Shown piece after piece: positions 11,201 to 20,500 of a DNA stretch of 64,000 nt. Origin of the DNA: Oegoconia quadripuncta (Eukaryota; Arthropoda; Insecta; Lepidoptera; Autostichidae). Position 1 is the stretch's first letter, and each line of letters begins with the position of its first letter. The notes below the pieces were generated by a model. It searched no databases. It had not been told where the DNA came from and was given only the letters and a program-made list of their open reading frames with translations. The stretch covers positions 9,208,815 through 9,272,814 of the forward strand of contig OX438742.1 of assembly GCA_949316235.1 (NCBI GenBank), read 5' to 3'. The position numbers were made by a program, and so were the translations under genes.

Positions 11201-14200
11201 ACAAATACATGCTCACGCCTGTTTCCCGTTGGGGTAGGCATAGACTATTGATCTCCATTTGCAACGATCTTGACATACTCCTTTTGCTTCTTACACTCTC
11301 ATCAAATGTCTCATATACGCTTGTCGGTTAATGGTTGACCCCACCTGACCTCTTGTGAGTACGACAGTCGCTTGTATCTGTAAACCTTGTTTATTTACAG
11401 GCAGCCTCTCAGAGGGCATATACCGTCGCGCGGGAGGAAACGTGGCGCTCTCTGAGCTATTAGCGCGATTCAGGCGCGACGCGTGGTCTATCCAACTAAG
11501 TCCTGGGAAGCACTCGGAACACGACGTCGCGGGCGTTCTGAAGCGGTTCTTCCGAGATTTGCCGGAGCCGCTACTGCCTCAAGAGACTCACGATTCGCTG
11601 GTCGAAGCCCTAAGTATGTACCACCCGTCGCTTAGATACATCTGAGCGGGAAATTATCAGTAACATTATCATTAACATAATTTAAATAGACCGGATGAAG
11701 TTTTTTACCGTTAGGAATAAAATATGGCATATTAAGTTAGTGAAATAGAAGGTATTGGCATAGGTAGTTTAATTTTTTTTTTCAAAACCATCATCGACTT
11801 TTAGCGATAAGGCCGCCTAATTTGTAGTTTTTATAATATATTTCAATATATCTTCCTTATTTAAACAATAAAGCGTATTTGATTGATTGACGCACGCCCC
11901 GTCCGGAGATTGATACGCGTCTGGCGGGATTCGTAGGATTCCTATCATGCGAAATTGATTAGAGAGCATTTTCGTAAGACAGTTTTGAAACTAAATTAGA
12001 GCGATTTTAAGATTTCCATACTAACGGGCAAAATTAACAGAATAAATGTATTTGCATTGATTAAATAGCATGCAAAATTATAGAATGACACAATTAGCTT
12101 GACCTACGTTAAACAATAGCAATACAAATTAAATACACAATAAGCATGTCCTTAAATTCGATATTTTGAAAAATGTTTTCCTGCAGTTTAGATATATGTA
12201 TGCTCCTTATACGTATGAAGTAATGCCGTGTGAGATGAACCCTGTTAAATGAGATTGTTTAATTAATTCCAGGGTTGGAGCAGGAGTCGTCGCGCCACGC
12301 GGAGTTCCGACGCATACTGCGAGCGCTGCCGACCGTCGCCGGGAACACGGCGCGCAAACTGTTCGCGCACCTCCACTTCTTGCACACTCTCGCGCACGCC
12401 AACAAGATGAGCGCAGAGAACTTGGCTTCAGTGTGGGCCCCCACTATCATGCACTCGGTGAGTTTATTGTAATTTTTTTTGCAAGCTTTTATTTATTTTG
12501 CTCTGTAAGTATGTAAATATGTATGTATGTAAGAATGTAAGTAAGTAGGTATGTAAGTAAGTATGTAAGTAAGTAAATATGTAAGTAAGTATGTAAGTAG
12601 TATGTAAGTAAGTATGTACGTAAGTAAGTATGTAAGTAAGTATGTACGTAAGTTAGTATGTAAGTAGTATGTAAGTAAGTATGTAACCATTTTTCAACCA
12701 CTTCCTGATATCTGATTGAGCTGCAATTTGGCATGTTTATGGAAGTTCGGTGTGCAATATTATGATACCATCGAGCTGATCTGATGATAGAACCGGGATG
12801 TAAGGACTGGAACTCCCTGATGGCAAATAGCAAGATAGTCGAATTTGGGCTAATTTGTTTTGTTGCCTTTCCTTTGCCTTTTCAGCACTTGTGTTGACGA
12901 GGGTCTGAAGATGAACCCAGAAAATTGGCTCTGAAACTCCTTGATAGAGTAAACTCCATCAAAGTTACTCGTCTTTGTACTAGAACAATGTAAAGCTTGT
13001 TTTTAAAGTATTTTTAATTTAGAACTTATTACAAAATAGTAAGAAATTAGTTGTACATACACTGTGTAATGTATGGACTGACTTTGAATGATAGATGAAA
13101 GAATTGTTTAGGGAAAGGTGTGGCGTGAGTGAGTAAGATAGAAAGAGGTATGTTAAGATGGTTTGGGCAAGTGGCGTGCACAGCCTTTTGTCCCAGGGTA
13201 GGCAGAATTATAAAATTTACTATTAAATAGGTTTATATATAACTAGTTAACTAATATTATAAAATTTACTATTAAATAGGTTATATATAACTAGTTAACT
13301 AATATTATAAATGCGAAGTTTGTTTTTGTTTGTTTGTTGCACAATCACGGCGAAACGGATGAACGGATTTGAATGAAATTTGGTATATAGATAGATCAAA
13401 CCTTGGATTGAAACGTAGGATATTTTTTATCCCGACAAAGTACCTTTATCCCGACAAAGTGAGCGATAAAGGTACTCCATCCAGGCGAAGCCGCGGGCGG
13501 AAAGCTAGTTATTAATAAATATAACATTTAGGTATGTATTTTCAGACAGATTATCTGTTACGCGGTGTAATGTATGCATGTGCCCTTTTTAGCCTTTTGC
13601 CTTGATCTACAGTAATCTCTTTTCCGACGCATAATGATGATGTATTCATTTGTACAAATGCTTATTATGAAAATGTACTCCATGCTCCTTTATTTGAGAA
13701 ACCGACGGTATTACAGATTAATAATTACAGCGGTATCAAACTATGAAAAGTATTGTATCGGTATATACTTAAATAGAATGAACGCGTCTTCTCCATTTTT
13801 AACACGCTTTTATTAGCTTCAATTGTAACTAACAATGTAATCAAATCTTGAAAGTTAATTTAAACTTACTTTTAATAGTCGTATCGAAATGAATCTTTGT
13901 ATGTATATGTAATTCTAATGACAATACTATAATTTGGTATCTTGGAGCTGATATAATGATGGAGCCAGGAGGAGGATGGGGAAACTCTTCAGAGGCTACT
14001 AGTAAACCCCTCGAGTTTGGGCTCATATGATTAGTTTTGACGAGTCCATTATATTACAATTGGTGTCGACGATCGGATGATGGTGCCAGGAGATGGATGG
14101 TAGAAATGTAGCGTGTTTTTTAAACTACGTATTATTACTTAGAAATTAACTGACCTTTCTAAATTTGAATAAATGACCATTTGTTTAGGTCGGTGACAAC

Positions 14201-17200
14201 CTCCAGTCGACTTGGTCGACTATGTACGTGATCCGCGAGTTGATATCCAACTTCGAGTCGATATGGGAACCTTCTGAGGCGGAAGACAGGAGGGAGGGCG
14301 CCGTGAGGACCGTCCTCATGCGGATGCTGAGCAAGGCCGGCCACACCACGCCTAAAGCTGCCGGGGACCTTAGAACCTGGGTCTACGTCAAGGATAGGAA
14401 TATGTGCTTTCACATTGCGGTAAGAATTTGTTACTTCATTTTTAAAACGCTATGTGAGTCGGCCACGGTTGTATAGATCAAACAGGGCTAGCATGATAAT
14501 TAAAGCATGCTGTCTCGATCGTATTTTATACGAGTAAGAAAGATGTAAGCTTCTATCTCGCGTTCATTCTAGAGAGTCTACTGAATTTCGTAACTGTGTT
14601 GGTTGGCTTACTTTCATTTTGGAAATTTTACCTCTCATTGGTAACGATAGTGCTGTTGACTATATAACCTATTACAAAACACCCTTCGTAATAGACCTAT
14701 TTAAAAAGAGCACCCCTGAGTTTCTTGCTCGTTCTTCTCTGCGGAGACTGCCTAGTGAATGAGCGATAATTGTATGTCATGACGATTTCAAACTCTTTGA
14801 TGAATAAAGGCAATCAATGTAGCTATAGCGACAGGTGGAGGCAAAAGAGGTGTGTATTAAATGGCTTTAATATATCTCGTGGTTCCTTTCAAAGCTTATT
14901 TTAAGAGACCCCATCGGGTCTAGTCGATACAAAAATATTTCTTTTTAAATACAACATAAATCCAAAATGTACTCCATGCGTGCTTTCGAAAAGCTTGAAA
15001 CTCTAATTACAAATAATATCTAAATATCGGTGATTCCTCCAATTTTCGAGTAATTAATATTATCAATAAAGTGGTCGATTTTTACCTTTGTGATATTTCT
15101 ACATTGCCTGGTGGCTGTTATACAGTAGTAAGTCTTTAGGACTTACAGGGATTGATCTCTCTGGAACAGAAAATTGTTAGAGGTTTCGCATATGTATTTC
15201 TAGTGATATACGAGTAAATGCATGTTAGGGTATTATCCGGACCCATGTAAACCATCAGTTCACCTCCTATATTTCGCAGCCTATAGACTCCCCTGTCTGA
15301 GCCATTGCCCCTGGTGAACCAGAGGGCAATAGTACATCTATTGCCCTCTGGTTCGTATTGTTTGCCTTCAACCAGTTATTCGTCATGACCCGGGTCTTGT
15401 GCTGGAGACTGGGACCTGAGTACTGAACCTTAGTCAGCAGCCGCCTCGGTCTCCGCAGCATTGTCCATCGGCTCGGATGTTGTAACGTCTTCCATTTCTG
15501 AGGAAGCGTTGTCAGGGGATTTACACTAAATTTACATATTTTTTGTATTATTTTGTTAGTACATTTTCTAATCTTTTTATTCTGTCCTCTAAATTAATAA
15601 CAAAATTCCCCTACCAACAGCTAACACCAAGCAAAACGAGCTCCGACTTATGCATAGAACTGTGCGAGAAAGCAAACATGTACTCCCACTTGTTGATGCT
15701 AGAGGAGGTGATATGTAACGAGTCGATGCGTCGCGTAGTCCATATAGACGAGATAGTTCTCGACGTGGTGCTTCGCTGGGGCTACTGGGATGAAGAGGAC
15801 AGAAAGGATAATTACTTGGTGGTGAAAGAGAACGCGATATTAAACGAAATGGAGGCGCTAAAGCAAACGACTCTAGTTAGCGGAGAGCTGCGGTTCGCGA
15901 ACGAATCGTCGAAAACATTCAAACCTCACCTGTTCGAGTACCAGAGGAAGAAGTTGCGCTACTTCAAGGATAAGCAGGTGTGTTTTTTTATTGTATAATC
16001 AATGACCAGATAACATATTCTTCACGAGTCCATATGAATATGCGGACATCTTCTTTATTCACCAAATACTTTATCCAATTATATAATTATTTAGGAGGTG
16101 TCGATTCGGATGTACACCAAGTAAACTAAACTAAAACCAGTTTTAAAGTAGTACTGTCGCTTTCTCCCTGGAACTGTACGATGCGACGGCACCACTCCAA
16201 AACTCGTTTTAGTTTAATTGGTGTACATCGGAATCGACACCAATGTTTGTGAAATATTGGAATTTTTTTACTCCGATTTCTATGATTGTTGAATATTTTA
16301 ACTTGTTTAATAATTTGCCATATTTAATATACGTTAAGCCTACTTTAATACGATGATATTAGCACGCCATAATTTATTTATTTTATTTATATATTTATTT
16401 ATTCAGTCTTTCACATACAGCATTACAGTAGAATTACCAATGCAATGTACGGTTACTTAGGTAGTACAAATTAGTTACCAGAATTTATAGCTATTCTTAA
16501 TTATTTATCTATGTCAATCATCCATCAATCTCACAGCACTGCAAACACGCCCTTCTAACACTCGGCCAGCCAAATACATGTATAATATTATTATATTAAA
16601 AGATCAGTTGTGGGACAATATTCTTGTGAATAAATATTTCATTTCATTTACATATTTGCAGTCCAGTGCAGAGTAAACTACATTTTTAGGATTTTTGTGG
16701 CATCTTGTGGAATCGAGAAATTTTCTTTCTTTTTTGCCACGTTTGTACACAATGTGTGATTTTTGCTCCACAAACTAGTTTATATTGTTTATTTTTATTA
16801 TTACAATAACTCAAAATAAATTGTAGAAAATTTCAACAAAAATCCCATAAATAATAAATGTGTTTGCACAAATACACAGCGCCATCTAGGTCCACAGTAA
16901 GCATCTAGGCTTGTGTTATGGATACTAGATGGTTGATAAACTACACAAATACATATATTTTTTGTAAATAAATACATATATAAATGAAAAACATCCATAA
17001 CTCGGGAGCACATGTCTGTATTCATCATACAAACATATGCCCCAAGCGGGATTCGAACCCGCGACCATTTGGTGTAGTAGCAGAGTTTCAAACCACTACA
17101 CCAAACAGGTCGTCAATTGCTTATTTAAAATCCCATGAGTGCTTATTTAAAGTTTTATGAATGAGTCTCTTTGAGTCTACTCTTATTTTAACGCGAAATA

Positions 17201-19367
17201 TTTTTTTAAATCAATATCAAAATCAAAAAAATAATATCAAAAGTAGTTTGGACGCTGATACCTGCGACTCAGTCTTATGATATGACTACTACGTTAATCC
17301 GTTTATCTAAAACTATTATTTGCAAATAAAAATATTGTTTTTGTATAATCAAAAATCAATATCTCCAGAACCAAGGACTGTAGAAAAATTTTAAATGGTA
17401 TGAAGGCTCTTCTCTGGGAATGAACAAAACACGTGCTTCAGTTTGTCATAATTCTTTCGAAGAACAACGAATTATTTAAATATTCTATTCATTGGCGATA
17501 GTTCATGAAAATTGGCTAGATAGCGCTAGCGGCTAGAGGTATTTTAAAACGCGCTCCCCGATGGAAACAATTGTCAATAGCTCCCCGAATATTTGGCAAA
17601 TATGTCCCGTCTTGAGATTTAGAGATATAGAAATAACTGGGTTTGGTTTTGAAGTCTTCCAGCCGCCATAATTCCAAACTAAATTACACAGAAGCTAATA
17701 TAATATATTTTTGTTTTTTGAATCCACTACTTCTGCAGTATACTCCCGGCATTTGTATATTTCCGTCTAAAATCCCTTTGTGTACCATTTTCAGGGTTCC
17801 CAAAACACGGAGGAGTGGAATGTCGCTGATATATTATGGTATTTGGGCCACGAGCCCAAAAGAAACCCACAGCTGCGTTGGTCGATCACCTTCATACCCA
17901 GGAATAATAAGAGCAAAAGGTAGGTCTATTTCATTAGCGAAAGGTGAATTTAGTGAACAAGAAGACAGCATTTTATTCCTACTTTCCATTCGAAGTAATA
18001 GGGAAATTATTTGTGAATTACTATTAAGTTGTGTTTCCAAATAGTTTGAGAAAACCCTAACAGGATTTATCTTGGGTATCTATGATAACGCAAATAAATA
18101 TTTTTGATTTTGTAAATTTTTGTATGAATCGTGGCTATTATGTAGTAAACAGTGAATCCGAGTAACATTTGTGACCAGTTTTACGTTGTAGATGGCATTT
18201 TTGACAAAAAAATATAACGCAGTTCTAGAGTTAGAGTATAGTTCATTTACAGAACTGAAGAAAAACATGTAAAGTCATCCGCATTTTTTCATTGTCATGT
18301 CGAATTTTACAATCTGTATTACTATCTTTTTATAATAATAAATATTTCGGACACTTACACCAATCATTTAGTCCCAAACTAAGCAAAGCGTGTACTGTAC
18401 AACCAGTGCTGCACAAGATACCTTAAATAAAGTATCTGGAATACAAAATGCAAAATACTGTTAAATTAAGTATTTCAGCCTATATGTAAATAGATTTCTG
18501 AAATACTAGATAAAACTGAATACGTATCTTTCGAATGTTTTTTGTAGATAAAATACTTTAGTAAAAATTCAATTTTTTTAATGGATTAATTTTTTCATGT
18601 AAATCGCGTTGATCGCGCAAAGATGACACAAACATAATATTATATTTTTAAGGTTTTAATTGAGACTTAAGTAAAACCAGTTCCTCAAACAGTTTATCAC
18701 CCATTTTTCTTCGATGAGGCTTCATGATCATGCCCCCGAATGAGAAGAGTCGCTCCATATGGGAGAACTTGACAATTATGCGGTATAATCACGAGTCAAG
18801 GGGCATAGCCGATGACATTTAGTAGAAAGAAAGAATTGCCAAGCCATCTATCAATTTGGCCCCAAACTAAAGATCCAATGGCGCTTTCAGTTTTATCTAT
18901 GACGACATTGACATTTTAAATTAATGCCACCCAAGATGTCTGTCACCATACTTTTCTGGTCTATGTTAACTATACTGAAACTGAATATGATTTATTCTAC
19001 TAACCTTGCTCGTACCTATCGGAAATCAATGCTACAATGTAAATACAGGTTAGTTCCTAATACAGGACATGATTGCCGAATGTCCAAGTATGCACATCTT
19101 AATAATAATAAATACGCCCGCTTGGCGGCTTATGGTTGTTACACTGCTCTATAATGTTTCACATTTTTTGTCCATATATGTCACGCATCTCTTCCTTCGA
19201 TTTTGTAATAATTTTCCACTCCTGTAATTTCCAGGAGCAAGGACCGGCCGTGGTTTGGCTGCACCATTGCGGGTTCCGTAGTCGAGGACCAACTCAAGTG
19301 GGCCTCAGCCCTAACCTTCGCGGAACACGCCAACATTCTACCAACTCCTCGCCTCGTGGTGACCTAG
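8118..19367 (+). CDS. ARAP: ARAP-family Arf-GAP/Rho-GAP/RA/PH protein, C-terminal 495 residues (8 exons, 5' partial)
   Basis: Joined exons 8118-8239, 10410-10533, 11401-11613, 12273-12457, 14189-14419, 15621-15977, 17795-17919 and 19235-19367 give 495 codons plus TAG. Seen: end of a PH domain (residues 1-50), RhoGAP (about 60-235) with arginine finger GIYRRAG (Arg90), VLKRFFRDLPEPLLP (129-141) and NLASVWAPT (202-210), then a Ras-association domain (about 275-370) and a PH domain (about 375-485) whose last helix carries the conserved Trp (QLKWASALTF). The order PH-RhoGAP-RA-PH is known from ARAP proteins; the fly relative is RhoGAP15B. Family members stimulate GTP hydrolysis by Rho GTPases at membranes and bind phosphoinositides. 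All introns are GT-AG with consistent phases. The first exon starts with two bases of a split codon, so upstream exons exist; the SAM, ArfGAP and earlier PH parts are not in the window. No frameshift or missing catalytic residue is seen. Confidence 0.93.
8714..8826 (+). pseudogene. non-LTR retrotransposon ORF, C-terminal fragment
   Basis: It encodes AGAYFAQQLSLCIQWGNSAT, then VLGMPHGSELDGVFLL and a stop. The same C-terminus is found at 41856 and 42145 (A-G-x-F/Y-x-A-Q, I-x-R-G-N, V-L-G-T). The fragment lies in the first ARAP intron seen. The LINE clade is not assigned. Confidence 0.6.
9645..9872 (-). repeat. tRNA-derived SINE, family A
   Basis: The minus strand carries a head with GGTGTAGTGGATAG-like A box and GGTTCGAATCC B box, then 'TGATGAATACGGAAATTTAT', 'GTTTATATAAATATTTATA' and 'TTAGTTTGGGACTAGAT', ending TTTA-rich. 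It lies inside the ARAP intron 8240-10409, opposite in strand to the gene. Confidence 0.8.
10410..10533 (+). CDS. ARAP: ARAP exon: PH helix and start of RhoGAP
   Basis: The acceptor is TTTCCACAG and the donor ACG|GTAGGT. It encodes GWGYVVRVAAHKNG..., then DVPVIVDKCINFIYVHG. The P-V-I-V-D-x-C-I-x-F-I motif is the first helix of RhoGAP domains. It ends one base into a Gly codon completed by the next exon. Confidence 0.93.
11208..11330. repeat. dispersed 'GCCTGTTTCCCGT' repeat
   Basis: 'ACGCCTGTTTCCCGTTGGGG' with 'TAGGCATAGACT', 'GCAACGATCTTGACA' and 'CACTCTCATCAAATG' matches 27809-27915 in the same order. It lies in the intron just before the RhoGAP core exon. This is a common lepidopteran repeat, possibly a LINE 3' end on the minus strand. 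Confidence 0.6.
11401..11613 (+). CDS. ARAP: ARAP exon: RhoGAP catalytic core
   Basis: The acceptor is TTATTTACAG and the donor CTAA|GTATGT. It contains the arginine finger: GIYRRAG, catalytic Arg codon CGT at 11424-11426. The conserved Lys follows in VLKRFFRDLPEPLLP. Both are the residues used for Rho GTP hydrolysis in active RhoGAPs, so an active GAP is predicted. The exon is GC-rich relative to its flanks, as expected for coding DNA here. Confidence 0.95.
12273..12457 (+). CDS. ARAP: ARAP exon: RhoGAP helices
   Basis: The acceptor is TTAATTCCAG and the donor TCG|GTGAGT. The split Arg codon is completed from the previous exon, then 61 codons follow. It carries the RRILRALP segment and NKMSAENLASVWAPTIM, the conserved Asn-Leu-Ala and Pro-Thr of RhoGAP domains that contact the GTPase. 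The intron that follows starts with a long tetranucleotide tract. Confidence 0.94.
12505..12687. repeat. tetranucleotide microsatellite (GTAA/GTAT)n with higher-order units
   Basis: About 180 bp of GTAAGTAAGTATGTAAGTAA-type sequence. A block containing ATGTAAGTAGTATG occurs twice (about 12589 and 12658), indicating local duplication. It is directly followed by a dispersed repeat at 12688. The strand-wide open frames of TYLLTYLLTY type are artefacts of the tract. Confidence 0.9.
12688..12850. repeat. dispersed repeat with 'GAGCTGATCTGATGAT' core
   Basis: 'GAGCTGCAATTTGGCATGTT' to 'TCGAGCTGATCTGATGATAG' and 'GAACTCCCTGATGGCAAAT'. A diverged relative occupies 13845-14050 ('TTGGAGCTGATATAATGATG'). 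This repeat next to a microsatellite is a known lepidopteran association. Confidence 0.55.
13075..13190 (+). pseudogene. LINE reverse-transcriptase ORF fragment
   Basis: 'GAATGATAGATGAAAGAATT' through 'GTTAAGATGGTTTGGGCAAG' corresponds to the ...ERGMLRWFGHVER... motif near the C-terminus of RTE/CR1-like ORFs. It is broken by stops. It lies in the ARAP intron 12458-14188. Confidence 0.5.
13208..13304. repeat. tandem duplication of a 48-49 bp AT-rich unit
   Basis: 'TTATAAAATTTACTATTAAA' with 'ATATATAACTAGTTAACTAA' occurs at 13208-13256 and again at 13257-13304, differing by one T. It abuts the 5' end of the Helitron-like repeat. Confidence 0.85.
13299..13508 (+). repeat. Helitron-like short interspersed repeat
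   Basis: 5' 'CTAATATTATAAATGCGAAG', body 'CGGATGAACGGATTTGAATG' and 'TTTTTATCCCGACAAAGT', 3' end 'GGCGAAGCCGCGGGCGGAAA' then GCTAG. CTAG followed by T fits a Helitron-type 3' end. Relatives are at 24383, 58314 and, reversed, 48665. Confidence 0.65.
13845..14050. repeat. diverged copy of the 12688 repeat
   Basis: 'GAGCTGATATAATGATGGAG' and a shorter echo at 14075-14100 ('CGGATGATGGTGCCAGGAGA') resemble 12688-12850. It lies in the same ARAP intron. Confidence 0.45.
14189..14419 (+). CDS. ARAP: ARAP exon: end of RhoGAP and start of RA domain
   Basis: The acceptor is TTGTTTAG and the donor GCG|GTAAGA; 77 whole codons. MYVIRELISNFESIW is the terminal RhoGAP helix (compare VVEDLINHYVVVF in ARAP relatives). 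The linker is charged, and DLRTWVYVKDRNMCFHIA begins the ubiquitin-like RA fold. Confidence 0.92.
15621..15977 (+). CDS. ARAP: ARAP exon: RA domain and start of C-terminal PH
   Basis: This is the largest exon, 119 whole codons. The acceptor is CTACCAACAG and the donor CAG|GTGTGT. LTPSKTSSDLCIELCEKANM, the VVHIDEIVLDVVLRW segment and NYLVVKENAIL match the RA layout of ARAPs (strand, helix, 'E-V' turn, LVVK end). SGELRF...FEYQRKKLRYFKDKQ opens a PH domain (strands 1-3). The RA domain is expected to bind a Ras or Rap family GTPase; the specificity cannot be read from sequence. Confidence 0.92.
16097..16241. mobile_element. 145 bp palindromic MITE, copy 1
   Basis: The ends are GGTGTCGATTCGGATGTACA and its complement. 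The halves remain complementary well into the interior (CTAAACTAAAACCAGTTTT), so the whole element is one long hairpin. A closely similar copy is at 48947-49086. There is no coding capacity. It lies in the ARAP intron 15978-17794. Confidence 0.85.
16855..17115 (-). repeat. tRNA-derived SINE, family B, near full length
   Basis: The B box complement GGATTCGAACC is at 17049-17059 and an A-box-like GGTTTGAAACTCTG lies upstream on the minus strand. The body and tail are as in 2760-3035. It is inserted in the ARAP intron 15978-17794. Confidence 0.8.
17795..17919 (+). CDS. ARAP: ARAP exon: middle of C-terminal PH domain
   Basis: The acceptor is CATTTTCAG and the donor AAAAG|GTAGGT. It encodes GSQNTEEWNVADILWYLGHE, then WSITFIP. 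E-W-x-V-x-D-I-x-x-Y-L-G corresponds to strands 4-5 of the last ARAP PH domain. It ends two bases into an Arg codon. Confidence 0.92.
18335..18397 (-). repeat. SINE family A 3' fragment
   Basis: 'ATTTCGGACACTTACACCAA' and 'TAGTCCCAAACTAAGCAAAG' match the 3' end of family A (36680-36745) in reverse. It abuts the hAT remnant that starts at 18404. Confidence 0.6.
18404..18910 (-). pseudogene. hAT transposon remnant with transposase C-terminal motif
   Basis: The minus strand encodes ERLFSFGGMIMKPHRRKMGD and KLFEELVLLKSQ (about 18756 down to 18655), the hAT dimerisation-region motif S/xERLFSxxG...RR..L. Upstream on that strand, SLVWGQIDRWLG-like residues are separated from it by a stop and a frame change. 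The other end shows CAGTGCTGCACAAGATACCT (18402-18421), a hAT-type terminus, next to the 'AAATACTT' tracts usual for this family. It lies within the ARAP intron 17920-19234, antisense to the gene. Non-functional. Confidence 0.65.
19235..19367 (+). CDS. ARAP: ARAP terminal coding exon
   Basis: The acceptor is TAATTTCCAG. One base completes Arg, then 43 codons encode the last PH strands (WFGCTIAG), the C-terminal helix with its conserved Trp (QLKWASALTFAEH) and the tail LPTPRLVVT before TAG at 19365-19367. A strong donor-like TAG|GTGAGT lies at 19397, 29 bases past the stop, so the exon may be spliced within the 3' UTR. Confidence 0.9.
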
Positions 19368-20355
19368 CGAACCTTTGCCTTGTGAACGCTCACTAGGTGA
19401 GTACAGTTACCAACGAATCCGTTACCAATACACAAGAGACTATACTGTGGTTTTATTTGTAAAATTGTAAAAGAGACTGCTACAGCGACCATACAGTCCA
19501 TAGATGTCTAATGTTGGATTTCCTGTACCGAATTAATAATATCAACTGGCCGAGGTATGAGGGAGGCGGGGTACTGCACTCCTATTGGTCCTACCAAGGT
19601 CGTTATTTACGTGACCTTGACAGAGCCAATCAGAGTGCAGTAAGTTGACGGGACTGGCCAATAACTGATTTGATGTTTTTAGGCATCTGTTCGATTATCC
19701 TGATATTGACAGATGAGCCTCGCCTGTTATTAGGATTCTATGGATTATGTGGTCGATGCGCGGCTAAGTGTTAATGAATTTATCGATGTATTATATGTTA
19801 TATAAAATGTAATCTTGAAAGAACACCAAAAATCAAGTTTTGATTGTTTGTAATGTTAGTCACAAGTGTGTTTGTGGTTATGTGTAGGGTATTGTGTGGA
19901 ATAGTTAGCGATAAAGAGAGGTTATCTGTTACATTTTATAAAATATTAAATTTACAGATTCTATTTACCTCCGATCACAGAAAAATATCAGATATGCGTT
20001 ATAATTTTTATAATTTCATTCTTTTCGCTCTCGTAATAACGTGTACTACTTGTATCGTTGAAATCAGCTTGGTTATTATGGAATACGAATCGAACCAAAA
20101 CGCATAATTCAGTTTTATTCTGTGATCGAAGGTGTTTACGAATAGCACGTAATCAAAAACTAAAATTGCGCATGTTTTATATACCAAGAACGATTTAAGG
20201 TTAGCTGAAAATATGCTTTCAGAAACGAATCTGAACAAAACTAAAAAAATAGTTATATTGTAATATAATACATTCAATATAGAATGAATGAATGATCTTT
20301 GTCTCTCACGAGTAATGAAAATCTAATGAAAAGTTAACACTATATTACATACATA
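19368..20355. other. probable ARAP 3' UTR and flank
   Basis: No coding frame of note. A donor-like TAG|GTGAGT is at 19397 and a hairpin at 19573-19641. The first canonical AATAAA after the stop is at 21046-21051; an ATTAAA variant is at 19945. Where the transcript ends cannot be decided from sequence. Confidence 0.35.
19573..19641. repeat. 69 nt imperfect hairpin with paired CCAAT boxes
   Basis: ACTGCACTCCTATTGGTCCT... pairs with ...AGAGCCAATCAGAGTGCAGT. The 29 bp arms have five mismatches and one G-U wobble, and the loop is GTTATTTAC. One arm carries ATTGG and the other CCAAT; a further CCAAT is at about 19658. It could be a tiny MITE, a pre-miRNA-like fold or a regulatory palindrome. Confidence 0.6.
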
Positions 20356-20500
20356 ACGGCACGACCTTTATCCCTAATGGAGTGGTCTGAGATATACCAA
20401 ATATTAGCGTTTTGGTGTTCCAAACATTGAAAGATTAATGCTTGTAACAATATTCATGGTTCACCTTACGAAATATACAGAAATGCACACGTGGGAAAGT
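20356..20500. repeat. dispersed 'CGACCTTTATCCC' repeat, copy 1
   Basis: 'CACGACCTTTATCCCTAATG', 'TGGTCTGAGATATACCAAAT' and 'GAAATATACAGAAATGCACA' recur in the same order at 28348 and 28814. Unknown class. Confidence 0.6.

Noticed and set aside
12489..12833. Minus-strand frames of TYLLTYLLTY type
   Set aside because: Translation of the tetranucleotide microsatellite.
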